Assembly: GCA_009909035.1 (NCBI GenBank) | Contig: JAAAOB010000027.1 | Location: 1-64,000 of the forward strand | DNA length: 64,000 bases | From: Bacteroidota bacterium | GTDB lineage: Bacteria; Bacteroidota; Rhodothermia; Balneolales; Balneolaceae | Direction of reading: 5' to 3' | Shown here: positions 26,946 through 35,852 of the stretch, in pieces | Numbering within the stretch: the first letter of the stretch is position 1 | Layout of the letters: each line of letters starts with the position of its first letter | Program-made: the position numbers and the translations under genes | The notes under the pieces: generated by a model | Told to the model about the DNA's origin: nothing | The model's database searches: none | What the model saw: only the letters and a program-made list of their open reading frames with translations

Positions 26946-27485
26946 TTAAATTGAGGCGTAAGAAAACGCCAGATAATTAAGTACCGATGCTGCGAGCCAG
27001 AATGCAGAAAATACGATACCGACATTTCTGCCATTTCCGGATACTTTAGGATGTTTCCCTAAGAAAGGAACCCCTGCATGATTGGCATTGACCAGCATAA
27101 AGAATACCGACATCACCAGTAAAACGAAGTGCAATACGGCACGATCTTCCAGGGGGACTTGCATACCGTAAACTGCCCCGGCTATAATGGACAGAAAAGC
27201 CAAGGCTCCCTGGCGCTGTTCAAAAAGCAAAACAAAGATGTAATCTTCTGCTGCCGATTTCTTCTCTTTTGGAGCTGCTGAAAGCGCTGCATTCAACATC
27301 GCTATTTGCTCCTTGCCGGTCAGCAGCTTACTACTATCAGTCAACCCCGGTTCAAAAAACGGAAGCACATAATTGGCAAGCCAACGAGCCAATAAAGGAT
27401 TGGCGACTTCCACTGCGTGAAGAATACCGGGTGCCATACACATTGCGAAAGCAAGTGTAGAAATTGAATATTCAGTCATGATCAA
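26946..27485 (-). CDS. Multi-pass membrane protein, unknown
   Basis: The 179-residue protein has about four hydrophobic segments (near residues 5-22, 95-112, 118-136 and 155-172), with a charged EKKSAAEDYIF stretch in the middle. I do not recognise a family. The gene is 24 bases from the SDR and 27 bases from the SnoaL lipoprotein, so it is likely in one transcript with both. Confidence 0.6.
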   Translation of the reverse strand: MIMTEYSISTLAFAMCMAPGILHAVEVANPLLARWLANYVLPFFEPGLTDSSKLLTGKEQIAMLNAALSAAPKEKKSAAEDYIFVLLFEQRQGALAFLSIIAGAVYGMQVPLEDRAVLHFVLLVMSVFFMLVNANHAGVPFLGKHPKVSGNGRNVGIVFSAFWLAASVLNYLAFSYASI

Positions 27486-27512
27486 TATTTTATAGTTAGT
27501 TGTTGGATATAA

Positions 27513-28388
27513 TCAAAATCCGCTGAACATTCCGTTGTCATTCGCCAATCCTTCGGTAGGAACGGGCTGAATAACATCCCAGTGCTCTATAGCTTTGCTA
27601 TTTTCCATACGAAATAGATCGTAAAAGACATTTGTAGTACCATTCCATTGCCCCTCGCTTATCGTAAGAACAAAATTTCCTTCTCCAATAACCTTATGAA
27701 TCGTAGTGTATTGGAACATGTTGTCTATAGAAATGAGATACTCTACAGCTGCCTGAATTCCAGCTAAACCATTATCAATACCAGGGTTGTGCTGAATGTA
27801 ATTCTCTGCGATATAATTGGTGATATTATCCGGGTTTTGGCCCATCAAAACATCTTCGATGATTGATACAGCCAACGCTTTATTAGCCTCTGTTTGATTG
27901 ATATCCGTAGAGTTCGTTGGACCGTCAATCATGGTGTTACCATTTGCTGTCTGACTTTCCCAGGGTTGGATAGCATCCCAGTGTTCTGCTATTTTCCCGT
28001 TATCATCAAACCGCAGGATATCAAACGTTACGACTGAGTCTGCCCCAAAAGGCGCGGCATTGGTCCATAGATTATGAATAGCAACAAAATTGCCGTCTTC
28101 AATTATTCTGACATTTTCAACCATTGTGCCATTATCCGCTAATACGGTGGTGACTACTTGCACAAAAGCATCTCTACCCGTTGGTAGAAAAGGGTTGTGT
28201 TGAATGTAATTTTCCGTGACTAATTCTTCTATGGAGGTTACATCACGGTCATTTACGGCTCTAAGAAATGAGGTGGCTTTCTCCTTTTGAGTTGGCTCAG
28301 TAACTGTTACATCATTATTATCGCTACAAGCGGTACCAATGAAAAGTACACTAAGTACTAAAATTGATAGTAACATTGGTTTTTTCAT
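27513..28388 (-). CDS. Lipoprotein with two SnoaL-like (NTF2 fold) domains
   Basis: The 291-residue product has a lipoprotein signal (LFIGTACSD, Cys near 21), then two SnoaL-like domains (about 38-160 and 170-291). Each starts with a helix and an NYIQHNP motif and ends with EHWDxIQP, the pattern of the predicted SnoaL-like polyketide-cyclase/epoxide-hydrolase family often called secreted NTF2-like. Catalytic chemistry is unproved. It is a paralogue of the next gene, differing mainly by having an export signal. Confidence 0.8.
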   Translation of the reverse strand: MKKPMLLSILVLSVLFIGTACSDNNDVTVTEPTQKEKATSFLRAVNDRDVTSIEELVTENYIQHNPFLPTGRDAFVQVVTTVLADNGTMVENVRIIEDGNFVAIHNLWTNAAPFGADSVVTFDILRFDDNGKIAEHWDAIQPWESQTANGNTMIDGPTNSTDINQTEANKALAVSIIEDVLMGQNPDNITNYIAENYIQHNPGIDNGLAGIQAAVEYLISIDNMFQYTTIHKVIGEGNFVLTISEGQWNGTTNVFYDLFRMENSKAIEHWDVIQPVPTEGLANDNGMFSGF

Positions 28389-28424
28389 TTTGAAAATGAT
28401 TTTATGATTAAAATTTTTGTTGTC

Positions 28425-29207
28425 TTAAAACCCAAACATTCCGTTGTTATTCGCTAATCCTTCCGTTGGGATTGCCTGAATGACATCCCAGTGTTCGATG
28501 GCTTTTCCATTTTCAAAGAGAAGCAAATCGTAAAAAACATTCGGTTTGTCGTTCCATTCACCCTCACTCACCGTAAGAACAAAGTTTCCCTCGCCCAATA
28601 CCTTGTGGATTTTAGTATATCTGAACATGTTGCCTTGAGATGTGATGTATTCTACAGCCTCTGTGATACCCATTAAACCATCTTTTATACCCGGATTATG
28701 CTGGTGGTACTGCTCTGTACTGATGTATTCGGTGATCTTATTGGGGTTTTTGCCCATCAAAATGTCCTCCACCATTGATTTTGCAAGGGCCTTGTTCGCA
28801 TCTGTTTTTTCCAAATCATCGATCGCAACAATTCCGTCGAGTTGCGTTCTTCCACTTGCGGTTTCTTCAACCCAGGGCTGTAAAGCGTCCCAATGTTCTG
28901 CTATCTTTTCCTCTTTATCGAATCGGTAGATATCGAAAGCTGCTAAATTATCGCCGCCAAACGGACGTGCATTGGTCCAATGGTTATGCATGACGACAAA
29001 ATCTCCATCTTCAATGACTCGAATTACGTCTCCCTTTGTTCCTGCAGCTTTTAATGCCGGAAGGGCATGCATAAGAATAGGCTCTAAGCCATCAGGGAAA
29101 AATGGATTGTGTTGAATGATGTCTTCTCTCGTCAAAGTTTTAACTGCTTCTTCGTCTTGATTTGAAATGGCATCAATAAAAGCAAGGGCTTTTTCTTTAT
29201 TACTCAC
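28425..29207 (-). CDS. Cytosolic protein with two SnoaL-like (NTF2 fold) domains
   Basis: The 260-residue paralogue of the lipoprotein just downstream lacks a signal peptide and begins directly with SNKEKALAFIDAISNQDEE. Domains of about 1-125 and 135-260 carry the IIQHNP and YHQHNP motifs and AEHWDALQPW and IEHWDVIQA. It is the first gene of the minus-strand run and is divergent from the HxlR regulator 128 bases away, so it probably answers to that regulator. The tandem copies suggest duplication followed by relocation of one copy to the envelope. Confidence 0.8.
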   Translation of the reverse strand: MSNKEKALAFIDAISNQDEEAVKTLTREDIIQHNPFFPDGLEPILMHALPALKAAGTKGDVIRVIEDGDFVVMHNHWTNARPFGGDNLAAFDIYRFDKEEKIAEHWDALQPWVEETASGRTQLDGIVAIDDLEKTDANKALAKSMVEDILMGKNPNKITEYISTEQYHQHNPGIKDGLMGITEAVEYITSQGNMFRYTKIHKVLGEGNFVLTVSEGEWNDKPNVFYDLLLFENGKAIEHWDVIQAIPTEGLANNNGMFGF

Positions 29208-29271
29208 GGTTTTGTCATTTGGTTATTAATTTTTACTTTTAATCTGAAAGCAATATTATGTTTTAACTTTT

Positions 29272-29332
29272 AATATGCAAGCTATTTTGTAAATTAATTT
29301 CAATTAGCAAGTAATATTTAACAGGAAGAGTT
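29272..29332. promoter_or_regulatory. Divergent promoter region with two GCAAG boxes
   Basis: The 128-base gap between the SnoaL gene and the HxlR gene is very AT-rich. ATGCAAGCTATTTTG (29275-29289) and ATTAGCAAGTAATATT (29303-29318) are similar boxes about 30 bases apart, possible sites for the HxlR dimer. AGGAAG stands before the HxlR start as a ribosome site. Confidence 0.3.
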
Positions 29333-29335
29333 TAT

Positions 29336-29785
29336 ATGAGACAGGATTTCAGATGCGACTGCCCGTTTACTTCAGCCCTTGATGTTCTGGGTGATAAGTG
29401 GATATTGGTTATCGTAAAGCAGATGCTAATCGAAGGCAATGAAACCTTTAAAGACTTTACGGAAAGTGAGGAAGCCATTGCCACCAATATTTTATCAGAC
29501 CGGCTCAAGCTGCTTGAGGAGATGGGAATCATCATCAAAACAAAACGGCCGGACAATAAAAAGTCCAATCTCTATCTTTTAACCGATAAAGGATTGGCAT
29601 TGACACCCATTCTTGTAGAACTTGCAACCTGGAGCGATCGTCACCTCAGGGATATCCATCCAACCATTGCGGATGGTGAAAAAATGGAGTTTATGCGAAA
29701 TGACAAGGCAGCTTTTGCGCGTGTTCTGGTGAAAAATTACAGGGAAAAACTGGCTGCAACACCCGTTACGCACAACAGCGGGTAA
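29336..29785 (+). CDS. HxlR-family transcriptional regulator
   Basis: The 149-residue winged-helix protein begins CDCPFTSALDVLGDKWILVIVKQML, the HxlR signature with its N-terminal Cys pair (Cys8 and Cys10), which in some members senses redox or aldehyde stress. The recognition helix region ATNILSDRLKLLEEMGII and wing follow. It is divergent from the SnoaL-SDR run and likely controls it. The SDR and a Cys-sensing regulator together suggest an answer to reactive carbonyl or quinone compounds (inference). Confidence 0.9.
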   Translation: MRQDFRCDCPFTSALDVLGDKWILVIVKQMLIEGNETFKDFTESEEAIATNILSDRLKLLEEMGIIIKTKRPDNKKSNLYLLTDKGLALTPILVELATWSDRHLRDIHPTIADGEKMEFMRNDKAAFARVLVKNYREKLAATPVTHNSG

Positions 29786-30126
29786 AGTGGTAGAACCAAT
29801 GCACTTCGATTTAATACAACTTTTGGTGGTTTAGAAAAGAGCGCGTCTATAAATCCGTTGCTGCTTATAATCCGTATCCTGATGCTCCACCCCTTTCCAC
29901 AAAGACCCACTGCCAAGCATAACGCCTCGCGGTTCATTGAATGAAGCGAAAATTACCAATGGAATTCAGGGAAAAATTGTACATATAGTATGATCTGGCC
30001 CGCATCGTAAGGTCTGTTACAGTATCCATTGCCTTTTTTGATTTTGCTAATTCAATATTTTTATCCTTATTTACACGTTAGCCTGCAGGTTCTATACAAC
30101 ACCTAGATACATCGTAAACTATTGGC
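29786..30126. other. Intergenic, nothing recognised
   Basis: A 340-base gap before the AraC regulator. No hairpin with a T-tail or plausible coding frame is visible. Confidence 0.4.
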
Positions 30127-30927
30127 ATGGATCCCGAGTCTATAACAATATCACCTATCACAGACCAGATGATGAGGGTACCCGGGGATACCCGCTCCAT
30201 TGTCCTCTGGATACAGAAAACGGTATCCAGCCTGGAAATCAACAGCCACCTGCTTGAGAATATATCCAATACCATACTCTTCTTGATGCCAAATGCTCAA
30301 TGGAAAATAGATAATGGTGGTTTAGGCGGATCTGTAGGCTACGCACTGTACCTGAGCCGGGAAACGCTGAATCACCCTATGCTTCGCAATCTTCACATTC
30401 AAGAGGTTCGATTGTTTTCCAATGGAGAAATTCCAACAATACATCTGGCTCCGGGCATCGAAAAACGAACGCATGCACTGCTTGAAATGCTGGATGAGCT
30501 GATTGGCTCTCATCTGAATCACAAAGATGACGCCATTATTTCGCTGTTAAATGCTTTTTTTGTCTATTGCGATGGGCAGTGTAATATCAAATCAGTGATC
30601 ACCGAAGACAACACCAAAAAATCGTTGGTTTATAAATTCAAAAAAATGGTTGATAAACACCTTGGCCAATATCAAAAGGTTGAGGAGTTTGCCCAACTGC
30701 TGAATGTATCTCCCAGCTACCTGAACGAAGCGGTGCAGGAAACACTGAGCACCAATACCAAGGCACTCATCGACGAGCAACTTGTCATGCGGGCCCGTCA
30801 CAAACTCAAGTTTTCCGATAAATCGGTCAAGGAGATCTCATTTGAACTTGGGTTCTCCACACCCGACTACTTCAGCTACTTTTTTAAAAAACATACCGGT
30901 ACAACTCCCTCCTCTCTTCGCGGTTAG
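30127..30927 (+). CDS. AraC-family transcriptional regulator
   Basis: The 266-residue protein ends in an AraC-type double helix-turn-helix (about 170-266): VEEFAQLLNVSPSYLNEAVQ, VMRARHKLKFSDKSVKEISF and GFSTPDYFSYFFKKHTGTTPS. The N-terminal 150 residues are a cupin-like sensory half with no clear ligand. The next gene is a cupin protein 104 bases downstream on the same strand, which it may regulate. Confidence 0.9.
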   Translation: MDPESITISPITDQMMRVPGDTRSIVLWIQKTVSSLEINSHLLENISNTILFLMPNAQWKIDNGGLGGSVGYALYLSRETLNHPMLRNLHIQEVRLFSNGEIPTIHLAPGIEKRTHALLEMLDELIGSHLNHKDDAIISLLNAFFVYCDGQCNIKSVITEDNTKKSLVYKFKKMVDKHLGQYQKVEEFAQLLNVSPSYLNEAVQETLSTNTKALIDEQLVMRARHKLKFSDKSVKEISFELGFSTPDYFSYFFKKHTGTTPSSLRG

Positions 30928-31031
30928 ACTGCAGCTGCAGCGAAAATCGAAGGAATTACCACGGTTTTCCCATTTCCACAATCCGTATTCGCGATTATAT
31001 TTTTATAAATCCCAACAGTAATCCCGGATAC

Positions 31032-31571
31032 ATGAATAGAAAAACATTTCTTCGCAACACAGGTATAGGAGTTGGAACATTGTTACTTCCCGGCGCATCA
31101 GGAAAATTATCGGCTTTAGGAAGTAACAGCCGTTCACCAGATCCGAAGATCATGCGCGATGATGAAGGCAAAGTCCTGAATGTAATTGGTGATATTCAAA
31201 CCCATAAATTGGTGGGTGAGGATACCGAAAATCAGATTGTTGAATGGGTTGATAATGTGGAACCCGGAGTCGGTATTCCTCCTCATTTTCATACTCATGA
31301 AGATGAAATATTCAGAGTGATCTGGGGAGAGGTGGAACTTATGATCGATGGAGAACCTACGGTGCTTACGGCAGGCGATACCGCGTTTGCCCCAAAAAAC
31401 ATTCCTCATGCCTGGAAGGTCGTCGGGACCGAAAAAGCACGAATGATTACCAGTGCCTTTCCCGCGGGGATTGAGGAGATGTTTGAAGAGCTGGCTAAAT
31501 TACCGCCCGGCCCTCCTGACTTTGAAAAAGTAACCGAAATTTGTGGACGATTCGGGGTTACCTTTGTTTAA
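31032..31571 (+). CDS. Exported cupin-domain protein
   Basis: The 179-residue product has a signal with NRKTFLRNTGIGVGTLLLPG, an Arg-Lys variant of the Tat motif with a modestly hydrophobic core, so Tat export is plausible. The cupin barrel (about 50-150) shows the metal motif HFHTHEDEIFRVI (G-x5-HxH-x3-E type) and the second motif with GDTAFAPKNIPHAWKV. The function may be a dioxygenase, isomerase or binding protein. It follows the AraC regulator. Confidence 0.8.
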   Translation: MNRKTFLRNTGIGVGTLLLPGASGKLSALGSNSRSPDPKIMRDDEGKVLNVIGDIQTHKLVGEDTENQIVEWVDNVEPGVGIPPHFHTHEDEIFRVIWGEVELMIDGEPTVLTAGDTAFAPKNIPHAWKVVGTEKARMITSAFPAGIEEMFEELAKLPPGPPDFEKVTEICGRFGVTFV

Positions 31572-31739
31572 AATGTTCTAAGTAGACTCGTGTCGCGTCA
31601 ATGCTGATTTTTTATCGTGTGTCTCCCCATTAATTTCCTTTGGAAAATGATAAAACGATATGAATTTTTGGTTATCTCCTTGGCTTCATATGAGCAACTG
31701 CTTTGCTGCTCCCCTCTGGCGTAAGTGTTAAGCGATGTG

Positions 31740-32129
31740 TCACTTGTACCTTTTACTCTCTACGGACCCGGGATCGTTTGTCATACATTTTCCAGGGGGA
31801 TTTTTATACCACAGAATCATCTCATCGTCAACCTGAGGCGGGATCAACACGGGCATGGATTCGGTGAGTGAGGAGTCAGGCTGCAGTACGGGCATTTCGG
31901 ACAGGCAAGGAAAGCTCCGAAAAGAGCTGCTGCCGGCGGAGGAGTCTGCATTGTTCGGTGTTGAGGAATTCAAATCCATCAGCGTATCTGCCAATACGAC
32001 CGTACTATAATCCGTATTCAGCTCATCTAAAACATCCGCTGCTGTTGCAAGCTTTTGGTTGTCAGACTGCCCGAAGGCCGGAACAGAGATCAAAATCGAG
32101 ATGCTTAGAATTGGTAGAAATTGTCTCAT
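31740..32129 (-). CDS. Small secreted protein, unknown
   Basis: The 129-residue product has a clear signal peptide (about 1-20, cleavage near AFGQ), then a Ser/Asn/Asp-rich sequence with one Cys pair and no domain I know. The signal peptide and the good frame are the only support, so this could be a remnant. It is isolated from both neighbours. Confidence 0.45.
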   Translation of the reverse strand: MRQFLPILSISILISVPAFGQSDNQKLATAADVLDELNTDYSTVVLADTLMDLNSSTPNNADSSAGSSSFRSFPCLSEMPVLQPDSSLTESMPVLIPPQVDDEMILWYKNPPGKCMTNDPGSVESKRYK

Positions 32130-32257
32130 AACCTATTCCCTTTTCATGCTATAAATATCTTTTCTAACGGCCGAACGCTCTGTTTCATTGTGTCGGATAA
32201 ACATCACGGCTGCATTTTCCTCCACTCTTTTATCAAATAGAATAGATCCGGTTTACC

Positions 32258-33298
32258 TTACGGCCAGTCGGGGTGTCGATCGGGGTTTAAAAGGAAAGCG
32301 TATGCCCGGTGTACAATCTGCTGTATAACGGGATCTGAGACGGGAGTATCCTCAAAAAGATACCCCGATTTAAATGCACCTGTGGTCCGGATCAGGAGTT
32401 CCATCGCGTAGTGGATATTAAAATCGTGCTGCTCCGCCCGGTCCATCAGCAGGCCGTTCTCTTCTCCTAAAGCTAATTGATAACGTTTCAAAAACCTCCG
32501 TGCAATTGCCTCAACCCGCTTTTTCCGGGCTTTAGATCCGGCCGCAGCCTTGTGCATCGTACAGTGAGACAGAAAATGCGCTGTGTCCTGGAACGGGTAA
32601 CCGAAATGCGCAAACTCCCAGTCAATAATGCGCAGCCTGTTTTGTTGGATGATCAGAGAAGGTGCCCAGAGATCTCCCATCACCATACATTTTCCGGGCG
32701 TCAGCAGCTTCTCACCAAGAGTTCGGGCATGATCGACAGCCTTTTGTTCCGGTTTGATACCGGCATTGACAAGAAACTCTTCTGCACCATTGTACTGCAC
32801 CTGTTGTCGCGTCTGCTGTATTCCGCTGTTGTTAAAATTCTTTTTGAACCACGGGTTCCCGGCCGTTTCCCGGTGCAGAGTGCCCATAAACTCCCCAAGG
32901 GATGCAGACCGTTCATCATGGTCTGCACCCAGATCACCACTGAAAATTCCACCATTGTTGCCGACATCTTCCATAATCAGCAGATGACGCTCTTGATCAA
33001 AATGATACAGTTCAGGCGGGCTGATGTGGTCTGATTTCAGTGGATGGAGCTTACCGTCATCAGAAAACTGCTGAAGTGCTTTTGCCTCAAAATGGATGCG
33101 CTGCGGGTCCAGCGGGATATCGGGCTGCCCGGCAATATAGGGCGGTGCATGTTTTACGATGACGTTATGAGGGGTTCCCGCCACTCTCCAGATGAAATTC
33201 AGGTTTCCGCCGGACAGTGGTACCGGATCGCCCGTGGCCCTAAAACCAGCGACATGTTTTTCAGCAATCAGAACAATTTGATTGGGGCTGATCTCCAT
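32258..33298 (-). CDS. Phosphotransferase, methylthioribose-kinase-like (APH fold)
   Basis: The 346-residue protein has the aminoglycoside-phosphotransferase kinase fold: LSGGNLNFIWRV nucleotide loop (about 29), VIVKHAPPYI lysine strand, LLIMEDVG hinge, catalytic loop VMGDLWAPSLII near 207 and metal-binding IIDWEFAHFGYPFQD. Together with the MTA phosphorylase directly upstream (stop TAA then ATG with no gap), a methylthioribose or related nucleoside-sugar kinase in methionine salvage is the best guess. The catalytic loop has Met-Gly-Asp where His-Gly-Asp is usual. Confidence 0.7.
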   Translation of the reverse strand: MEISPNQIVLIAEKHVAGFRATGDPVPLSGGNLNFIWRVAGTPHNVIVKHAPPYIAGQPDIPLDPQRIHFEAKALQQFSDDGKLHPLKSDHISPPELYHFDQERHLLIMEDVGNNGGIFSGDLGADHDERSASLGEFMGTLHRETAGNPWFKKNFNNSGIQQTRQQVQYNGAEEFLVNAGIKPEQKAVDHARTLGEKLLTPGKCMVMGDLWAPSLIIQQNRLRIIDWEFAHFGYPFQDTAHFLSHCTMHKAAAGSKARKKRVEAIARRFLKRYQLALGEENGLLMDRAEQHDFNIHYAMELLIRTTGAFKSGYLFEDTPVSDPVIQQIVHRAYAFLLNPDRHPDWP

Positions 33299-34087
33299 TT
33301 AGTAGCGATAGATTTGATTGGCAAACGGCACGGGTTCTCCATGCTCAATAAAATCGATCAGAATTTTTTCAGTGGCCTCCCGCGCCTGAACCAGGGACTC
33401 TGCAATGCCCTCCCTCTGCGGTGTCTCGATCCCGGGAACGGAGTATTTGGCGCCCACAACGAGAGCTGCACACGGAATTTCAAGCTCATTGGCGAGCACC
33501 ACTTCCGGGGCCAGGGTCATTGAATTAACCTGTCCGCCAAGTTGTGCCCACATCCGGTTCTCGGCAGGTGTTTTGCTTCGTGGACCGCCGGCATAGACAA
33601 AGTTCACGCCTTCATTATCAAGATAAATTGTCTCATGTCGATCAGCAAGCTGACGATTTAGCTCCCTCGAAAAAAGGCCCTCTTTAATCAGCAGGTGTCC
33701 CTGACTCTCCGACGGCTCCGGGAACATGGTGCAGGTGGAGCCATCCGGCAGCCGGTTTTCGGGCATCATCAGGTCGGTGACCAGCATCGGTTTATAGAGA
33801 GGCAGATCCGGGTCCAACACCCCAACGGAACTATTTATGAGCAGGGCTCCACACCCCAGTTTCTTCAGTGCTGCACTCTGAGCGCGATAGTTGATCTGGT
33901 TGGGCAAAAGACGGTGCGGAACGCCATGCCGTACCAGTACGTAGGCTTTGCGCTCCGATTGATTGCGGGTCTCGTAAACTTCCTGGCGTCCCCACTCCGT
34001 CTCTACAGTCGTCTGTTCGAGGTTCAGCTTTTCGGGAATCGATGTTTCAAATGCACTGCCTAAAAAAACGGCAATTGATCTGTTCAT
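33299..34087 (-). CDS. Methylthioadenosine phosphorylase / purine nucleoside phosphorylase family
   Basis: The 262-residue protein has the MTAP/PNP pattern: AVFLGSAFE near the start, YVLVRHGVPHRLLPNQINYRA (phosphate and purine pocket, about 49-69), LINSSVGVLDP, and VYAGGPRSKTPAENRMW. It splits 5'-methylthioadenosine or a purine nucleoside with phosphate. It is the first gene of a coupled pair with the MTR-kinase-like gene. Choosing between MTA and inosine or guanosine would need the full binding-site comparison. Confidence 0.75.
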   Translation of the reverse strand: MNRSIAVFLGSAFETSIPEKLNLEQTTVETEWGRQEVYETRNQSERKAYVLVRHGVPHRLLPNQINYRAQSAALKKLGCGALLINSSVGVLDPDLPLYKPMLVTDLMMPENRLPDGSTCTMFPEPSESQGHLLIKEGLFSRELNRQLADRHETIYLDNEGVNFVYAGGPRSKTPAENRMWAQLGGQVNSMTLAPEVVLANELEIPCAALVVGAKYSVPGIETPQREGIAESLVQAREATEKILIDFIEHGEPVPFANQIYRY

Positions 34088-34337
34088 AATCTATGCTATT
34101 GACTTTGATATAGTTAAGCAGAGGATGTCTCTGCCGTGTTGAATTATATGAAGGCTGTTAATGAACGACACGGGCGCAGTCGCCGCAATTTATCGACTAA
34201 TAATCTTTAACATTTTGGTCAGCCACGGACTGAATCTACTTATGATTTAATATCGTGAATACCCGGACGGTTTTTAAAATTGACGCCTATCCCCTGGCTT
34301 TTTCCGAATGGATTGACAATAAATTACTGATTCTTTT

Positions 34338-35081
34338 TCAATTGGATCGATTTTCGTCGTGCTGGCGCGTTATCTTGTTCCAAAATTTCAGTTCCTCCTG
34401 CACACCGCTGCCAGAGTCATTGATAAACGCCTCGCGGCTTTCAAACAGGTGAAGTACGCCGTTTTGCATCATCCCAAAACGATCGCCGGTCATGAGCGCT
34501 TCTTTCAGATCGTGCGTAACAAAAAGGGTTGTAATTTTTTCGGCCCGTGAAATCTCCACAAACAATGTTTGCATCTCCAGCCGGGTTTCCGGATCGAGGC
34601 TTCCGAAGGGTTCATCCAGCAAAAGTACAGTCGGATGAATGATGAATGCGCGGCCAAAGGCCACCCTCTGCTTTTGACCGCCCGACAGCTGTTCGGGATA
34701 CTTTTTTTCCTGCCCGTTCAGCTGCAGCCGGTTCACCATTTCCAGCGTTTTTTCTTTGATGATATCATGCTTTTCATCCCGGATTCTGAGCCCAAACCCG
34801 ATGTTTTCTTCCACCGTTAGGTGTGGAAACAAGAGGGGCTCCTGGTAGAGATAGACCACACCGCGATCTTTGGGTTTCACGTCATCCATTCGCCGGCCGT
34901 CAACAAAAATTTGACCGCTATACTTACTCTCCAGTCCGGCAAAGATCTTCAAGAGGGTCGTCTTTCCGCTGCCAGACTTCCCCAGGATCGAGAGCGTTTT
35001 ATTCTGTTCAAACGTGAAGGAGACATCCCGCAGAACCTTTTCATCACCAAATGATTTAGTGATATTTTTGGCCTCAATCAT
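34338..35081 (-). CDS. ABC transporter ATPase, YnjD-like
   Basis: The 247-residue ATPase has Walker A GKSGSGKTT (about 35-43), the signature LSGGQKQRVAFGRA, Walker B VLLLDEPFGSLD and the switch His in LFVTHDLKEA. It drives the importer formed with the two permeases and the binding protein upstream. Its ATG follows the permease stop (TAG) directly, so translation is coupled. Confidence 0.9.
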   Translation of the reverse strand: MIEAKNITKSFGDEKVLRDVSFTFEQNKTLSILGKSGSGKTTLLKIFAGLESKYSGQIFVDGRRMDDVKPKDRGVVYLYQEPLLFPHLTVEENIGFGLRIRDEKHDIIKEKTLEMVNRLQLNGQEKKYPEQLSGGQKQRVAFGRAFIIHPTVLLLDEPFGSLDPETRLEMQTLFVEISRAEKITTLFVTHDLKEALMTGDRFGMMQNGVLHLFESREAFINDSGSGVQEELKFWNKITRQHDENRSN

Positions 35082-35852
35082 CTATACGCTCCACACTTTT
35101 TGTAGTAAAAATTTACGGTTCACAAACAGCAGAACCAGCGGCGGCAGTACAAGCAGCACACCGGCCAGTGCCGCAAGGTAAGGATTCGCCTCGCTTACGT
35201 ACCGGTACACCATAATGGTGAGGGTTTGAACTTTGCCCACGCCGATAAACTGGGTGAGCCCGTACTCGAACCATGATATCAAATAGCATTGAAAGAAACA
35301 GACGGCCAGCAACCCTTTTGCCGACGGAAGAATAGCATCTTTCACAGCCACTTTAAAATCGCCTCCCATGGTGGCGACCAGGTTCTCAAGATCCCGGATC
35401 TTCTCGTTCCAGAATCCATAGAAAAAAATGACCGCGTAGGGAAAGGTAATAAAGAGCTGGGCAAGCACTACACCCGGAAGTGTTCCCGAAAGATGAAGCT
35501 GCAAAAAGTAGTAGTTTAACATAACGGCAAAGACCACCGGTGCAATCACATACGGAAAGTAGGCCGACACCAGCCACCACCGACTTGTCGTGTAATAGGC
35601 TACGGCACGGCTTGCAAAAAAACCGCCTGTGGTGGCCAAAAAACTCACGGTGAGCGAAAGCATCACCGAGAGCCCGGCACTTCGAAGTAATTCCGACCCT
35701 CCTGTTAAAAACCACGCCCAATGCTCTGCTGTAAATGAGTGTGAAATAACAGAAGGATAGTACCATTGCGCAGAGAAACTGAGATATAGCAGCAGCCCGA
35801 ACGGAATGATGAAGCTAAGCCGAATAAACCCCGATAGAAGTCGCCTGCTCAT
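35082..35852 (-). CDS. ABC transporter permease (second)
   Basis: The protein of 256 residues or so has about six membrane helices and the binding-protein-dependent permease EAA-like loop near MGGDFKVAVKDAILPSAKGLL. I chose the start at 35852 (MSRRLLSGFIRL), whose ATG overlaps the stop of the first permease by four bases. It probably corresponds to one half of the fused E. coli YnjC permease. Confidence 0.85.
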   Translation of the reverse strand: MSRRLLSGFIRLSFIIPFGLLLYLSFSAQWYYPSVISHSFTAEHWAWFLTGGSELLRSAGLSVMLSLTVSFLATTGGFFASRAVAYYTTSRWWLVSAYFPYVIAPVVFAVMLNYYFLQLHLSGTLPGVVLAQLFITFPYAVIFFYGFWNEKIRDLENLVATMGGDFKVAVKDAILPSAKGLLAVCFFQCYLISWFEYGLTQFIGVGKVQTLTIMVYRYVSEANPYLAALAGVLLVLPPLVLLFVNRKFLLQKVWSV

